64,000 bases of DNA, taken from the NCBI GenBank assembly GCA_005776885.1, contig SXOD01000022.1:1-64000 (forward strand). Direction: 5' to 3'. The notes beneath the pieces were generated by a model. It had not been told where the DNA came from and did no database searches. It saw only the letters and a program-made list of their open reading frames with translations. The translations under genes were made by a program, and so were the position numbers. The first letter of the stretch is position 1. The number at the start of each line of letters is the position of its first letter. The stretch comes from Planctomycetia bacterium. Its GTDB lineage: Bacteria; Planctomycetota; Phycisphaerae; Phycisphaerales; SM1A02. Shown in pieces: positions 39,594-49,704 of this stretch.

Positions 39594-40835
39594 ATGCGCA
39601 ATCCAGCCATCATTTCTGTCCTCACCTCCACCACCGCCCTCGCGGTTGCGTCGGCAACCTGGGCCCAGCAGATCGACGAAGCCGCCAAAGCCACCTATGA
39701 GAAGGGGATCGCCGCTGTCCGCTCGCTCAAGTCCCTCCAACTGGACTCCGCGATGACGGTCACCGGCGTCCCGGCCGAGATGCTTCCGCCAGGATTCGGC
39801 GCTCCGGTGACCTTTGCCGTGGAGTTTGTCGCGGGGAAGCAGATCCCACTCGCCAGGATGTTCGTGGCCCCCAATGGGGCGACTCCCGAGTGGCGCTGCG
39901 CCTACGACGGCAAGGACGCGATCTTGGTTGACAACGCCACGAAGGAATTCCAGACCAGCGACGGAGACATGTGGATCTTCGTCCTCGGACAGCACATGTC
40001 CAGCCTCCCGCAGTGGCTGCTGGAAACCCAGATGAGTGATCCGTCGGACCCCGAGGCGCCGAAGTTGACCTCCGCCACCACCGTTGGGACGGAGACGCTG
40101 GACGGCGCCGAGTGCACGGTGGTCAAGGTCGAGCGTGTGGCATCGTTCGGAGAAGGCGACGAAGCGGAATCCATGACCTTCACGGAGACCATTGCCTTCG
40201 CCAACAGCGACTCGCTGCCGCGGCGAGTCGAGGCCGTGACCACCGCCTCTTCGCAACCGACCGAGGCAATGTCGATGCTGAGCACATACACCGCCGTCAA
40301 GGCGAACCCGGCGCTTGAGTCTGCGATGTTCAACACCACCGCGCCGGAGGGTTTCAAGAAGGCGGCGGAGCCGGACGCCGGCGCCGAGATGAGCCAACCC
40401 GAGCTGAAGTTCAAGGTTGGCGACGCTGCGCCTGAGTTCACCTTGAAGTCGATTGCTGGCGAGGAAGTCTCGCTCGCATCGCTCAAGGGCAAGGTCGTCC
40501 TCCTCGACTTCTGGGCCACTTGGTGCGGGCCCTGCAAGGCGGCGATGCCGGAAATGCAGAAGATCGCCGACGACTACAAGGACAAGGGCGTCGCCGTGTA
40601 CGGCATCAACGTGTGGGAGAAGAAGGAAGACGCCGCGAAGAAGTACATCGAGTCCAAAGGCTTCACCTACCCGACTTTGCTGTCGGGCGATGACTTGGCC
40701 AAGCAGTACGGCATCACCGGCATCCCCACGCTGGTCGTGATCGGCAAGGATGGCAAGATCACGAAGACCGAAGTCGGCTTCGGCGGCGCCGAGGCGCTTC
40801 GCAAGGCGATCGATGAAGCTGTCGCGGCGCAGTAA
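39594..40835 (+). CDS. DUF2092-like N-terminal region + TlpA/redoxin C-terminal domain
   Basis: Signal peptide; C-terminal VGDAAPEFTLKSIAGEEVSLASLKGKVVLLDFWATWCGPCKAAMPEMQKI. Confidence 0.88.
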   Translation: MRNPAIISVLTSTTALAVASATWAQQIDEAAKATYEKGIAAVRSLKSLQLDSAMTVTGVPAEMLPPGFGAPVTFAVEFVAGKQIPLARMFVAPNGATPEWRCAYDGKDAILVDNATKEFQTSDGDMWIFVLGQHMSSLPQWLLETQMSDPSDPEAPKLTSATTVGTETLDGAECTVVKVERVASFGEGDEAESMTFTETIAFANSDSLPRRVEAVTTASSQPTEAMSMLSTYTAVKANPALESAMFNTTAPEGFKKAAEPDAGAEMSQPELKFKVGDAAPEFTLKSIAGEEVSLASLKGKVVLLDFWATWCGPCKAAMPEMQKIADDYKDKGVAVYGINVWEKKEDAAKKYIESKGFTYPTLLSGDDLAKQYGITGIPTLVVIGKDGKITKTEVGFGGAEALRKAIDEAVAAQ

Positions 40836-40863
40836 TCGGGCGCGAAAGTCCCGCTGAACACCT

Positions 40864-40896
40864 GGGCCGGAGAGCCGTTCGCTCTCCGGCCCTTTT
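40864..40896 (+). terminator. Rho-independent terminator
   Basis: GGGCCGGAGAGC-cgttc-GCTCTCCGGCCC-TTTT, perfect 12-bp stem. Confidence 0.92.
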
Positions 40897-40963
40897 CATT
40901 GGCGCGGGGGTGTGCGTGCCTGCGCGCGCACGAGTGAGCACGCCGTGGACTTAGACTCGCGCC

Positions 40964-42274
40964 ATGTTCGACCCAACCATCGCGCTGTGCGTGATCGTTC
41001 TTGCGCAGGCTGAGCCCTTGCCATCGTCCGATGGCACCAATCCCTCGCAACCGCCGGTTCACCCGGGGGTGGCGGAAGGGGGTGAAGAGGTTGAAGTGTC
41101 GATCCTTGGCGAACGCGTCGCCTCGCCAATCGATGTAGACCTGCTGGCCACGCTTGACCTGAGCGCGACTTCGGGTGGCGCCTCGAGCCCCAAGTCCGGC
41201 GCCTACCTGCTTGACCTCACCGTGACCGCCGACCTTGGCGCACTGGACCTCGTGCCGGGCGGCGTGGTGTTTGCGGACCTTCAGTACTACGACTGGTTTG
41301 GTGACGACCCATCGGCCGTGGGCGACTACGGCGTCTGGGATGTCATCAACCCGGTGCTCGGCGAGCAGCTCTTCCAGCTGTCGGAGCTGTGGTGGGAGCA
41401 GGCGCTGGGTTCGGGGTGGACCGCACGAGCCGGGAAGATCGACGCCAATCGATTCTTTGCGACGGTGCGCGTGGCCGGACCGTTCCTCACGGTGGCCGAT
41501 GCCATGCCGCCCACCATGTTCGGGTACATGCCGACCTACCCAAATCCGGCGATGGGTGTCATGGCGTCGTGGCAGAGCGCGGAGGACCTGGCCGCCTCAG
41601 AAACGGGCGGCTGGTCGGCGCAAGTTGGGGTGTTCGACGGCACGAACATGGCGTTCAATCCGGCGAGCGGCTCGAACGGACCTCGTACGGGAAGTCGGGG
41701 CCCGGGGTCGCTGTTTGACGGCGACTGGGGGCCGTACTTCGTCGCCGAGGGCGGGCCGACCTATCGAGTGAACGGCTGGCGAGGGGACGCCACCATTGGC
41801 GGGTGGCTGCAGTCGGGCGACACGCTCACGGAGACCGATCTCGGCAGCAACATCGTCCACAATGCTGCGGGTGGGTACGTCACGGTGACGCAGGACTTGC
41901 ATGCGCCGGAGGAGGTCGGCACGCGATTCGATGTGTGGTGCCAACTCGGATTCTCCAACCCAAATCAGTCGCCCGCGGCGTTCAGCGCGAGCCTGGGCAC
42001 GATCTGCCACGCGCCGCTTCCCGGCCGCGACAACGACAGCGCCGGCTTCATGGTCTCCACGCTCTCGATGAGCGACAACCCCAATGTGTATGTCGCACCC
42101 AGCGGCGACTCGGGTGGGCAGGAGACGCAGCTGGAGGCGTTCTATCGGATCGATCTTGGCCACGGCGTCGTGCTCCAGCCGGACATCCAGTACATCTTCA
42201 ATCCAGGCGGCGGGAGTCCTGCGACGACGGAGGATGCTTTGATCGGCACGCTGCGGATCGAGGTGCTGTTCTAG
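40964..42274 (+). CDS. OprB-like carbohydrate porin
   Basis: Signal; 'LDLVPGGVVFADLQYYDW', 'GWTARAGKIDANRFFA', terminal '...GTLRIEVLF'. Confidence 0.75.
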   Translation: MFDPTIALCVIVLAQAEPLPSSDGTNPSQPPVHPGVAEGGEEVEVSILGERVASPIDVDLLATLDLSATSGGASSPKSGAYLLDLTVTADLGALDLVPGGVVFADLQYYDWFGDDPSAVGDYGVWDVINPVLGEQLFQLSELWWEQALGSGWTARAGKIDANRFFATVRVAGPFLTVADAMPPTMFGYMPTYPNPAMGVMASWQSAEDLAASETGGWSAQVGVFDGTNMAFNPASGSNGPRTGSRGPGSLFDGDWGPYFVAEGGPTYRVNGWRGDATIGGWLQSGDTLTETDLGSNIVHNAAGGYVTVTQDLHAPEEVGTRFDVWCQLGFSNPNQSPAAFSASLGTICHAPLPGRDNDSAGFMVSTLSMSDNPNVYVAPSGDSGGQETQLEAFYRIDLGHGVVLQPDIQYIFNPGGGSPATTEDALIGTLRIEVLF

Positions 42275-42492
42275 TCTCGGCCATTCGGGTCGGCGGGCGC
42301 ATCGGCGCGTACACGGAGATGTGCGAGCAGGCCCGTCAGGATGCGTACAACCACCTCGTGGAGCACGCGACGCAGTTGGGCGCAGACGCCGTCATCGGGT
42401 TCCGTTACGACGGTTCCGACATCGGCGGTCAGGGTGCGGCGACCGAGGTGCTCTGTTACGGGACGGCTGTGAAGTTGGCGCGGATGGCGTAG
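42275..42492 (+). pseudogene. C-terminal fragment of a YbjQ/DUF74 heavy-metal-binding-like protein (5' truncated)
   Basis: 'VGGRIGAYTEMCEQARQDAYNHLVEHATQLGADAVIGFRYDGSDIGGQGAATEVLCYGTAVKL' resembles the YbjQ C-terminal part; the N-terminal part is missing. Confidence 0.6.
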
Positions 42493-42516
42493 CGCCGGGG
42501 TGGGCGAGACATCAAC

Positions 42517-44316
42517 TCACCCGCTGCCGCCCAGGTACCGCGCACGGATGCGGGGATCGACCTCGGCGATGTCCACGACCATCAGGGCGTCGAGTGAGTT
42601 GCCGAAGTCAGGATCGACGCTCACGGCGAGGAAGCGTGCGTTGAGCCGAAGGTAGTGTCGCACCAGCGGCGGCATGCGCCGGCCATCGGCCTCCACCGAC
42701 TCCACGAGCCGGTCCAGCTCCTCCAGCGTCCGTGCCGTGGGCAGGACGCGGTCAATCCACTCGCTTGCCCGGTCGGCCCGGCGGCGCCAGCCTGTGCCAG
42801 CGCGCGGCGAGGGCGAGGGCGGGTGGCGCGGGCGCACGAGCGGCGCGAGCCTGGACTCGCGGCGATTCTCCTCCAGAAATCGTTGGAGCAACAGCTTGGA
42901 GGCCGTGGCGTACTCGTCGGAAATGCTGACGGGGCCAAAGAGCGTCGTGTACTCGGGGTGAGTTCGCAGGTATTCGCCGATGCCTCTCCAGAGCATGTGG
43001 AGCGGAAGTGCCTCACGCTGTCGCTCGACCCGGATCCATGAACGGCCCAACTCGATGGAATCGCCCAGCTCGTCCAGGAACTCGCGCGTGTAGTGATAGC
43101 ACTCGCGTGTGTAAAAGCGTTCCGGGCCGCCCAGGGCGAGCAGGTCGCGAGAGGGGCCCAGCCGGTAGCCGCCGCAGATGGCGTCCGTGGACTGGTCCAC
43201 CAAGATGAGCTGCGTGTAGTCGGCGTCGAATCGATCCACGTCGATGGCGTTGCCGGAGCCCTCGCCGATCGCTCGAAAGGAGAGTTCGCGAAGACGGCCG
43301 ACTTCATGCATCGACTCGGGGATGTCGCGGCCGCGCGCGGCGTGGATGCACCATCGGCCCTGCGACACCAGCACCGGTGCCTGCGAATCCAGCTCGGCGT
43401 GCCAGCGATCGGTGGTTGGCGGTATCGAAGCCAGCACGCGGCTGCTTGCGGCCCGCTGGCCATGGCCCCGACCCCGGCCTTGGCCCCACCGCCCGCTCCG
43501 GAGAAGTTCCACGCGCCCTCGCCAGGCGGCGAGGAGGTCGTGGTCGTCGGCGACGGCGGCACACTGCTGGGGCGAGATGGATGTGCCGATGCGCACGGGA
43601 ACTTGAGTGGACCGACGGCGCAGCGCCTCGTTGGGGATCTGCATCGTGCGCAGGAATGGATGCACCAGGCCGGAGAGTTGGAAGAGCGTGGAGTTGGCAC
43701 CGCCCACCCAGAGAGGGATCACGGTCGCATCGGTCTTGCGTTGCAGGCGCGCGATGATCGGGTTCCATGGTCCGTCTTCGATCCGCGGTGGGAAGCCCCG
43801 AAGTGCCGAGACCTCGCCTGCGGGGAAGACAGCGAGGGTGCCACCGGAGCGAAGCCACTCCAGCGCGGCGCGAATGGCGGAGGCGTTTGCGGCCGCGTGG
43901 CCGGGGTCGAGATCGACAAAGAAGCACTGGTCGTTGGCCAGCGAACATCGCTCCAGCGCTCGATTGGCCAGGACGCGGACATCGGCTCGGGCGCGGGAGA
44001 GCACTTCGCACACGGTGGAAGCGTCGATGATGCCCAGCGGGTGATTGGCGACGCAGAGGAGGGGGCCGGAACGGGGAACTCGCTTGAGGTCATGGTCACT
44101 CACGGCCGCAGTGATGCCAAGCGATCGAATGAATGCGCTGCCGCCGGTCTCTCCCGGCTTCCGAATCGCCTCGGCGTGTCGAACCTGGGATTCCAATGCC
44201 CGAAGCTGGACCGCAAACCGGAGAGTCTCGCCTACATGCGACGCGATCGACCCCGGCACCCATCTCCGGATGGTGGAGTCGATGCTGCTGGGAATGGGGA
44301 ACATCGGCTGCGGCAT
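42517..44316 (-). CDS. Fused lysophospholipid acyltransferase + GNAT/ornithine-acyltransferase-like protein
   Basis: PlsC-like 'LLCVANHPLGIIDA', 'LAVFPAGEVSAL'; C-terminal OlsB-like 'ELSFRAIGEGSGNAIDVDRFDADYTQLILVDQSTDAICGGYRLG'. Confidence 0.85.
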   Translation of the reverse strand: MPQPMFPIPSSIDSTIRRWVPGSIASHVGETLRFAVQLRALESQVRHAEAIRKPGETGGSAFIRSLGITAAVSDHDLKRVPRSGPLLCVANHPLGIIDASTVCEVLSRARADVRVLANRALERCSLANDQCFFVDLDPGHAAANASAIRAALEWLRSGGTLAVFPAGEVSALRGFPPRIEDGPWNPIIARLQRKTDATVIPLWVGGANSTLFQLSGLVHPFLRTMQIPNEALRRRSTQVPVRIGTSISPQQCAAVADDHDLLAAWRGRVELLRSGRWGQGRGRGHGQRAASSRVLASIPPTTDRWHAELDSQAPVLVSQGRWCIHAARGRDIPESMHEVGRLRELSFRAIGEGSGNAIDVDRFDADYTQLILVDQSTDAICGGYRLGPSRDLLALGGPERFYTRECYHYTREFLDELGDSIELGRSWIRVERQREALPLHMLWRGIGEYLRTHPEYTTLFGPVSISDEYATASKLLLQRFLEENRRESRLAPLVRPRHPPSPSPRAGTGWRRRADRASEWIDRVLPTARTLEELDRLVESVEADGRRMPPLVRHYLRLNARFLAVSVDPDFGNSLDALMVVDIAEVDPRIRARYLGGSG

Positions 44317-44346
44317 TGTGAGCGAGCCCCGGATTTGTACCCCAAC

Positions 44347-44415
44347 GTCCGCTCGGGGTTATCGGTGGGAATGTGCCCCTCAGGGGCACATTCCCACCGA
44401 TAACCACGACCGGAC
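44347..44415. repeat. 69-bp palindromic element, copy 1
   Basis: GTCC-N6-GGTTATCGGTGGGAATGTGCCCC-tca-GGGGCACATTCCCACCGATAACC-N6-GGAC; perfect 23-bp arms (44357-44379 / 44383-44405). Confidence 0.97.
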
Positions 44416-44482
44416 CTTGCGCGGATGAACGGCGCGCAGCGGCCCGGGAGGCTCGGGGGGCGCTCTCCAGCACGGAATCGAA

Positions 44483-46309
44483 CTACTTCGGCTTTTGATA
44501 AAGCGACTCGACGGCACGCCGCAGGGAGTGGCCGATGGGCGGTAGCGATCGCCCTGGCATGACGACCTCGATGAGCGCCGGGCCGCCACGAGTGCTCACG
44601 ACGGCCATCGCGGCGTCGAGTTCGGCACAGGTGGTTGCCCGCGCCGTGAACCAGCCGTCAGCCCCCAGCGCGCCGGGCAGCGCGGTGTATCGCCAGGCCG
44701 CGAGATCGTTGTAAGGCATCTCCGTGTTGGCGCTCAAGAGCCGCTCGGTGAGGTAGCCATCGTTGTTCACCACGATGACGATCAGGTTGGCGCCCGAGCG
44801 GCCAGCGCGCGAGACTGTGCCAAGTTCTTGAGCGGTGCACTGCAGCGCCCCCTCACCCGTGAAGAGCACGACGCGGCGCTCGGGGCAGTCGATCGCCGCA
44901 CCGATCGCCGCTGGTGTGGCCCACCCGATCGAGCCCCAGAGTGCTTGGTTCACGAAGTCCGCACCGTTGGCCATTCGTGCCGGTGCCAGCCCCATGGAGA
45001 TTGTTCCCGTCTCCACGACGCAGAGGTCGCCGGCCCTGATGAACTGCTGGCAGCGGGGGAAGAATGCGTCGGGTTCTATCGGGTCTGTGCCGGTGCCGCG
45101 GGGTTGACCCAGGCCGGCGGGGCAGGGCGGCATGGTCGTGTCGGCGGCGCGAGAGGGTCGCGGCATCGTCGCGTCGCCTGTCCGTGGGCACGGCGGCAGC
45201 GCGCAGAGTCGATCCAGCAGTACGGCCATCGGCACATGGTCGAATCGGGCGCTTCCCACTCGTACGCTCGTGGCATCCACATTGATGCACTTCGACCTGG
45301 TGACCGCTGCCGTGAAGGCCCCGGTGTTGACGTCGCTCCAGAGCGCACCGAGGTTGACCACCGTGTCGCAACTCTCGACAAACTCGCGCACGGCCTCCTC
45401 GGCAAGTCGCCCGTGATACATGCCGCAGTAGAGCGGGTGGCCCTCGTCGAGCGCCGACTTGTCCATCCACATGGTCGCGAACGGAATGTCAAGTCGTTCG
45501 ATGAGTTGAAGGGCTTGGCGCCGAAGCCCCAGCCGCACGACCAATGCGCCGACCAGGACGCACGCGCGCGTTGACTGGGAGAGTCTCGCGCCGATGGCGG
45601 CTACGGCTTCGTCAGTGCTGAGTGGGTCGATGTGGCCGTGCCCCGGCGGAGAAGCAGAACGCAACGACTCATCGACCCAGCCATGATCGGCGACGACGGT
45701 GCGCGCCACATCCATGGGCAGTCCGATGACCACCGGCCGGCTCTCCGCCTGGGCTCGACGGATGAGCCGCGCCGACTCCGACGCAGCGTTGTCCACGCTC
45801 AAGACGGCGGCATCGCAGGCCGCTGAGGCCGACATTCGAAACGTGGCCAAGGGGTCGCCCTCGCGCATCGTGTGGTGGATGAGCATCGATGATTGCAGTG
45901 CCGGTGACGAGGGCATCCCAACGATGTGGACGATGGGCACCCGCTCCGCGTAGGCGCCGGCCATGGCGTTGAGGGTGCTGAGCTCCCCGACGCCCCACGT
46001 CGTGGAAAGCACACTGAGTCCGGTCACCCGTGCGGCGCCATCCGCCATGTAGCCCGCATTCAGTTCGTTGCAGGCTCCGACCCACTCCAACCGCCCGCTT
46101 TCGATGACCGCATCCAGCAGCGGGAAGGAGTAGTCGCCGGGCACGCCAAAGAGGTGGCGGACACCCCAAGCGCGGAAGAGTTCCACCATCCGGTGTGCGA
46201 CCGAAACGCCCAAACCGTGCGATCCGGTCAACTGGCCCGGCGATTCGGGACAAGGCCGATCCGGCATGGCGGCTTTCGGAATCAGGCGATTTGTGGCGGA
46301 AAGTTGCAT
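44483..46309 (-). CDS. ThDP-dependent alpha-keto acid decarboxylase (pyruvate/indolepyruvate decarboxylase-like)
   Basis: RHLFGVPGDYSFPLLDAVIE..WVGACNELNAGYMADGAARV; GSIGWATPAAIGAAI; TGEGALQCTAQELGTV. Confidence 0.92.
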   Translation of the reverse strand: MQLSATNRLIPKAAMPDRPCPESPGQLTGSHGLGVSVAHRMVELFRAWGVRHLFGVPGDYSFPLLDAVIESGRLEWVGACNELNAGYMADGAARVTGLSVLSTTWGVGELSTLNAMAGAYAERVPIVHIVGMPSSPALQSSMLIHHTMREGDPLATFRMSASAACDAAVLSVDNAASESARLIRRAQAESRPVVIGLPMDVARTVVADHGWVDESLRSASPPGHGHIDPLSTDEAVAAIGARLSQSTRACVLVGALVVRLGLRRQALQLIERLDIPFATMWMDKSALDEGHPLYCGMYHGRLAEEAVREFVESCDTVVNLGALWSDVNTGAFTAAVTRSKCINVDATSVRVGSARFDHVPMAVLLDRLCALPPCPRTGDATMPRPSRAADTTMPPCPAGLGQPRGTGTDPIEPDAFFPRCQQFIRAGDLCVVETGTISMGLAPARMANGADFVNQALWGSIGWATPAAIGAAIDCPERRVVLFTGEGALQCTAQELGTVSRAGRSGANLIVIVVNNDGYLTERLLSANTEMPYNDLAAWRYTALPGALGADGWFTARATTCAELDAAMAVVSTRGGPALIEVVMPGRSLPPIGHSLRRAVESLYQKPK

Positions 46310-46377
46310 CAGAGAGATTTGGAGTCAGATATAGATAATAGCACGCGCCCCGACCGGCGCCCGTCTCGCGAGGCCCC

Positions 46378-48231
46378 ATGCCACCAGTCACCGCCGTTCG
46401 TCAAGTTCGCGCAGCCACGAAGAGTGCCGTCGCGGTCATCGTGCTCGTGTCCACCACCTCGATTCTCGCCGCTCGCGCATTCGCACAGACCGCGCCGCCA
46501 TCGACTCTGGAAGACTTCCACATTCCGGGCACGCAGATCGGCGATGTCTCGACGGACGCGATCTTCATGAGCACTGATTGCTCGTACTGCCACAGTTCGG
46601 CCACCGCGCCGGTCGGTGGAGTTGATCCCTACGGCAGCTGGGTTGGGAGCCTGATGGCCAACGCCGGCCGGGATCCGCTCTTCTTCGCGCAGATGACGAC
46701 CGCCAACCAGGACGTGCCCAACGCGGGGTACTACTGCATGCGATGCCATGTGCCGGCGTCGTTCGTGAGCGGCCACGCCATTCCCGCTGATGGCTCGGCC
46801 TTGGACGACTACGACGCCGACGGCGTGAACTGCCACTTCTGCCACTCGATGGTGGACCCGATCTCGCGGCCCGGCGCCCCGGTCGCGGACGCGGCGGTGC
46901 TGGCCGGACTGGAATCGATCCCGCAGTTCTATGGAAATGCGATGTTCGTGCTGGACCCAGCGGGCCTCCGTCGCGGTCCCTACAACCCACAGTACGCCGC
47001 GCACCCTGCGGTGCAGAGCGATTTCCATTCGTCCGGTGACATGTGCGGCACGTGCCACGATGTGGGCAATGTCTGCACCACCAAGCTCCCCGATGGTTCG
47101 TACACCTACAACGAGTTCGACGCGCCACCCACCGACACGGACCCGCATTCACAGTTCCCGCTCGAGCGGACCTACACCGAGTGGAAGCTGAGTGCCTTCG
47201 CCAACGGCGGCGTGGACATGGGTGGGCGATTCGGCGGCGATGGCCTGGCCGTCGTGAGCTCGTGCCAAGACTGCCACATGCCGCAGGCGACCGGGCGGGG
47301 ATGCCTGTGGGGCCCTGAGCGCACCGACCTCAAGCGGCACGATTTCGCCGGCGCCAGCGCGTGGGTGCTGGAGATCATCGGCAAGTACTACGAGACGGAC
47401 CCAAGCGTCAACCAGGACGCATTGCTTGCCGGTCGCGCGGCGGCGGAGGACATGCTCACTCGCGCGGCGCGCGTGGAACTCACGCAGTCATGCGGGTCGC
47501 TGACGGTCCGCGTGATCAACGAGTCGGGCCACAAGATCCCGACCGGGCACATCGAGGGCCGTCGGATCTGGGCCAATGTCAAGTTCCTTGATGCGTCCGG
47601 GACCGTTGTCCAGGAGTTTGGCCACTACGACGAGGCCGAGGCGCACCTGGACGAATCGACCACCGACATCTACGAAATGCATGTCGGGCTGAGTCCGGCG
47701 GCCTCCGCAGCCACGGGCTATCCCGCCGGCACGACGACGCACATGGCGCTGGCCGACACGATCGTGAAGGACAACCGCATCCCGCCGCGAGGCTTCAACA
47801 ATGCGCAGTATGAGGCGGCCGGAGCGCCTGCGGTGGGGTGCGTCTATGACGACGGGCAGCACTGGGACGACACGAGCTTCGTGATTCCCGAGGGAGCTTC
47901 GCGCGTGCTGGTGACACTCAACTACCAGACCGTGACTCGACACTACATCGAGGCGCTGCACGAGGGCAACCACACCAACCACTGGGGCCAGACCCTGTTT
48001 GAACTGTGGGAGCAGACCAACAAGGGCGCACCGATCCCGATGGTGGTCGAGGCACTGGACCTCCAGCCGGCGGCGTTCGCGGACCTGGATTGCAGTGGCG
48101 ACATCGGCGGTGGCGACCTCGCCGCGGTCCTCGCCTCGTGGGGCCCGGCCGCGGGTGACTTCGGTGCCGACATCAACGGGGATGGGACAGTTGATGGCGC
48201 CGATCTCGCCCTCCTGCTCTCGCGCTGGTGA
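46378..48231 (+). CDS. Secreted multiheme c-type cytochrome with C-terminal dockerin-like module
   Basis: Five CxxCH motifs (CSYCH, CMRCH, CHFCH, CGTCH, CQDCH) and DLDCSGDIGGGDLAAVLASWG...DINGDGTVDGADLALLLSRW. Confidence 0.9.
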   Translation: MPPVTAVRQVRAATKSAVAVIVLVSTTSILAARAFAQTAPPSTLEDFHIPGTQIGDVSTDAIFMSTDCSYCHSSATAPVGGVDPYGSWVGSLMANAGRDPLFFAQMTTANQDVPNAGYYCMRCHVPASFVSGHAIPADGSALDDYDADGVNCHFCHSMVDPISRPGAPVADAAVLAGLESIPQFYGNAMFVLDPAGLRRGPYNPQYAAHPAVQSDFHSSGDMCGTCHDVGNVCTTKLPDGSYTYNEFDAPPTDTDPHSQFPLERTYTEWKLSAFANGGVDMGGRFGGDGLAVVSSCQDCHMPQATGRGCLWGPERTDLKRHDFAGASAWVLEIIGKYYETDPSVNQDALLAGRAAAEDMLTRAARVELTQSCGSLTVRVINESGHKIPTGHIEGRRIWANVKFLDASGTVVQEFGHYDEAEAHLDESTTDIYEMHVGLSPAASAATGYPAGTTTHMALADTIVKDNRIPPRGFNNAQYEAAGAPAVGCVYDDGQHWDDTSFVIPEGASRVLVTLNYQTVTRHYIEALHEGNHTNHWGQTLFELWEQTNKGAPIPMVVEALDLQPAAFADLDCSGDIGGGDLAAVLASWGPAAGDFGADINGDGTVDGADLALLLSRW

Positions 48232-48237
48232 CCCATC

Positions 48238-49704
48238 ATGCAGGCGCGCCCGCCCGGTGACGCCAGCCCGCACGCCGGACGACAGAAGCGCTGGCGTCCG
48301 TGGGTGCTGGCGGGCGTCTACCTGCTTGGCGCCGTCCACTGGCTCCATTGGAAGTACGCGGGCACGACCCTCGCACCCGCCGAACTCAATGAAGCGCAGT
48401 ACACACTTGAGCACTCGATCGTCACGGTCGGGTTCATCCTGCTGGCCGCCGCCATGCTCGCGACGATCGTGTTTGGCAGGTTCTTCTGCGGCTGGGGCTG
48501 CCATGTACTCGCGATGCAGGACTCCGCAGCGTGGCTCCTCCGCCGCGTCGGATTCACGCCCAAGCCCGTGCGACTGCGGCTGGCGCAACTCCTGCCGCTC
48601 TTCGCCATGGGGACGATGTTCCTCTGGCCGCAGATCGAGCGCGCGATGGACGCAGGTCATGAACCCGCACCGCCCCTTCGCGTGACGGCCGACAGCGAAG
48701 GCTTTGGCTCGCTGGTGACCGCCGACTTCTCGCGAAACCTTCCCGGCCCGTGGATGAGCATCACGACTTTTGTCGTGTGCGCCGGCGTGGCCACATGGCT
48801 CTTGGGGACGAGATCGTTCTGCACCTATGTGTGCCCGTACGGGGCGATCTTCTCGCTGGCGGATCGAGCCAGCCCGACTCGCGTCCGGTTGAAGGTGTTG
48901 AATGGCGGCCATGGCGACGCTTCAGCCGACTGCTCAAACTGCGGCCTGTGCACCGCGGCGTGCCCGTCGCACATTCGCGTGCACGAAGAGTTGATGGACT
49001 TCGGTCGCGTCGTGAATCCCGCGTGCCTGCGCGACTACCACTGCGTGGCGGCGTGCCCTGACGCCAAGCTGGACATCGGCGCAGCCAGGCCTGCGGGCTT
49101 CCTGTCATGGCGGAAATGGGGGCGATTTGGAGTGCCCTACGACCTCTCGTGGCGTGAGGAGTTGGTTGCTGCCAGTGTGGGTGTGTGTTCCCTGCTCATC
49201 TTGCGTGGGCTGTATGACGCCGTGCCTTTCTTCCTGGCGATGGCCCTGGCCGTCATCCTGTCGTATGCCGCCGTCGTCACGATGCGCGTCGGTGGCCGGC
49301 GGGCGGTGTCGTTTGCCGGCTGGACGATGTCGCGCGACGGTGCGATGACTCACGCCGGGCGAGTCTTCTCGGTTGCGGCGGTGGTGGCCTGCGCGGCGTT
49401 GCTGCAGTCCGCAGCTGTTCGAGCACACTCGTGGCTGGGCATGGAGGCGTTTGAGCAGGCGGCCGACTCACCCGCTGAGTGCGCCCGAGCCCAGTGGCAC
49501 CTGGAGTGGGTCGAAGAGTGGAGCGTGGTTCACACCGATGCGGTTGACCGACGCCTGGCGCTCCTCGCGATCGATCGAGGCGACGCGGCCGGGGCTCGAC
49601 CGCGCGTTGAACGCATCATCGCCCGCGGGGTGAGTCCCCAGGAAGCAGAGTCGTGGCGGGACAGCTTGGTGGCGAACCCAAGGTCCACCCCCGGTTATCG
49701 GTGA
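48238..49704 (+). CDS. NosR/CcoG-like membrane 4Fe-4S protein
   Basis: FFCGWGCHVLAMQD, FCTYVCPYGAIFSLAD, CSNCGLCTAACPSHI, CLRDYHCVAACP; several TM helices. Stop codon lies inside palindromic element copy 2. Confidence 0.88.
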   Translation: MQARPPGDASPHAGRQKRWRPWVLAGVYLLGAVHWLHWKYAGTTLAPAELNEAQYTLEHSIVTVGFILLAAAMLATIVFGRFFCGWGCHVLAMQDSAAWLLRRVGFTPKPVRLRLAQLLPLFAMGTMFLWPQIERAMDAGHEPAPPLRVTADSEGFGSLVTADFSRNLPGPWMSITTFVVCAGVATWLLGTRSFCTYVCPYGAIFSLADRASPTRVRLKVLNGGHGDASADCSNCGLCTAACPSHIRVHEELMDFGRVVNPACLRDYHCVAACPDAKLDIGAARPAGFLSWRKWGRFGVPYDLSWREELVAASVGVCSLLILRGLYDAVPFFLAMALAVILSYAAVVTMRVGGRRAVSFAGWTMSRDGAMTHAGRVFSVAAVVACAALLQSAAVRAHSWLGMEAFEQAADSPAECARAQWHLEWVEEWSVVHTDAVDRRLALLAIDRGDAAGARPRVERIIARGVSPQEAESWRDSLVANPRSTPGYR

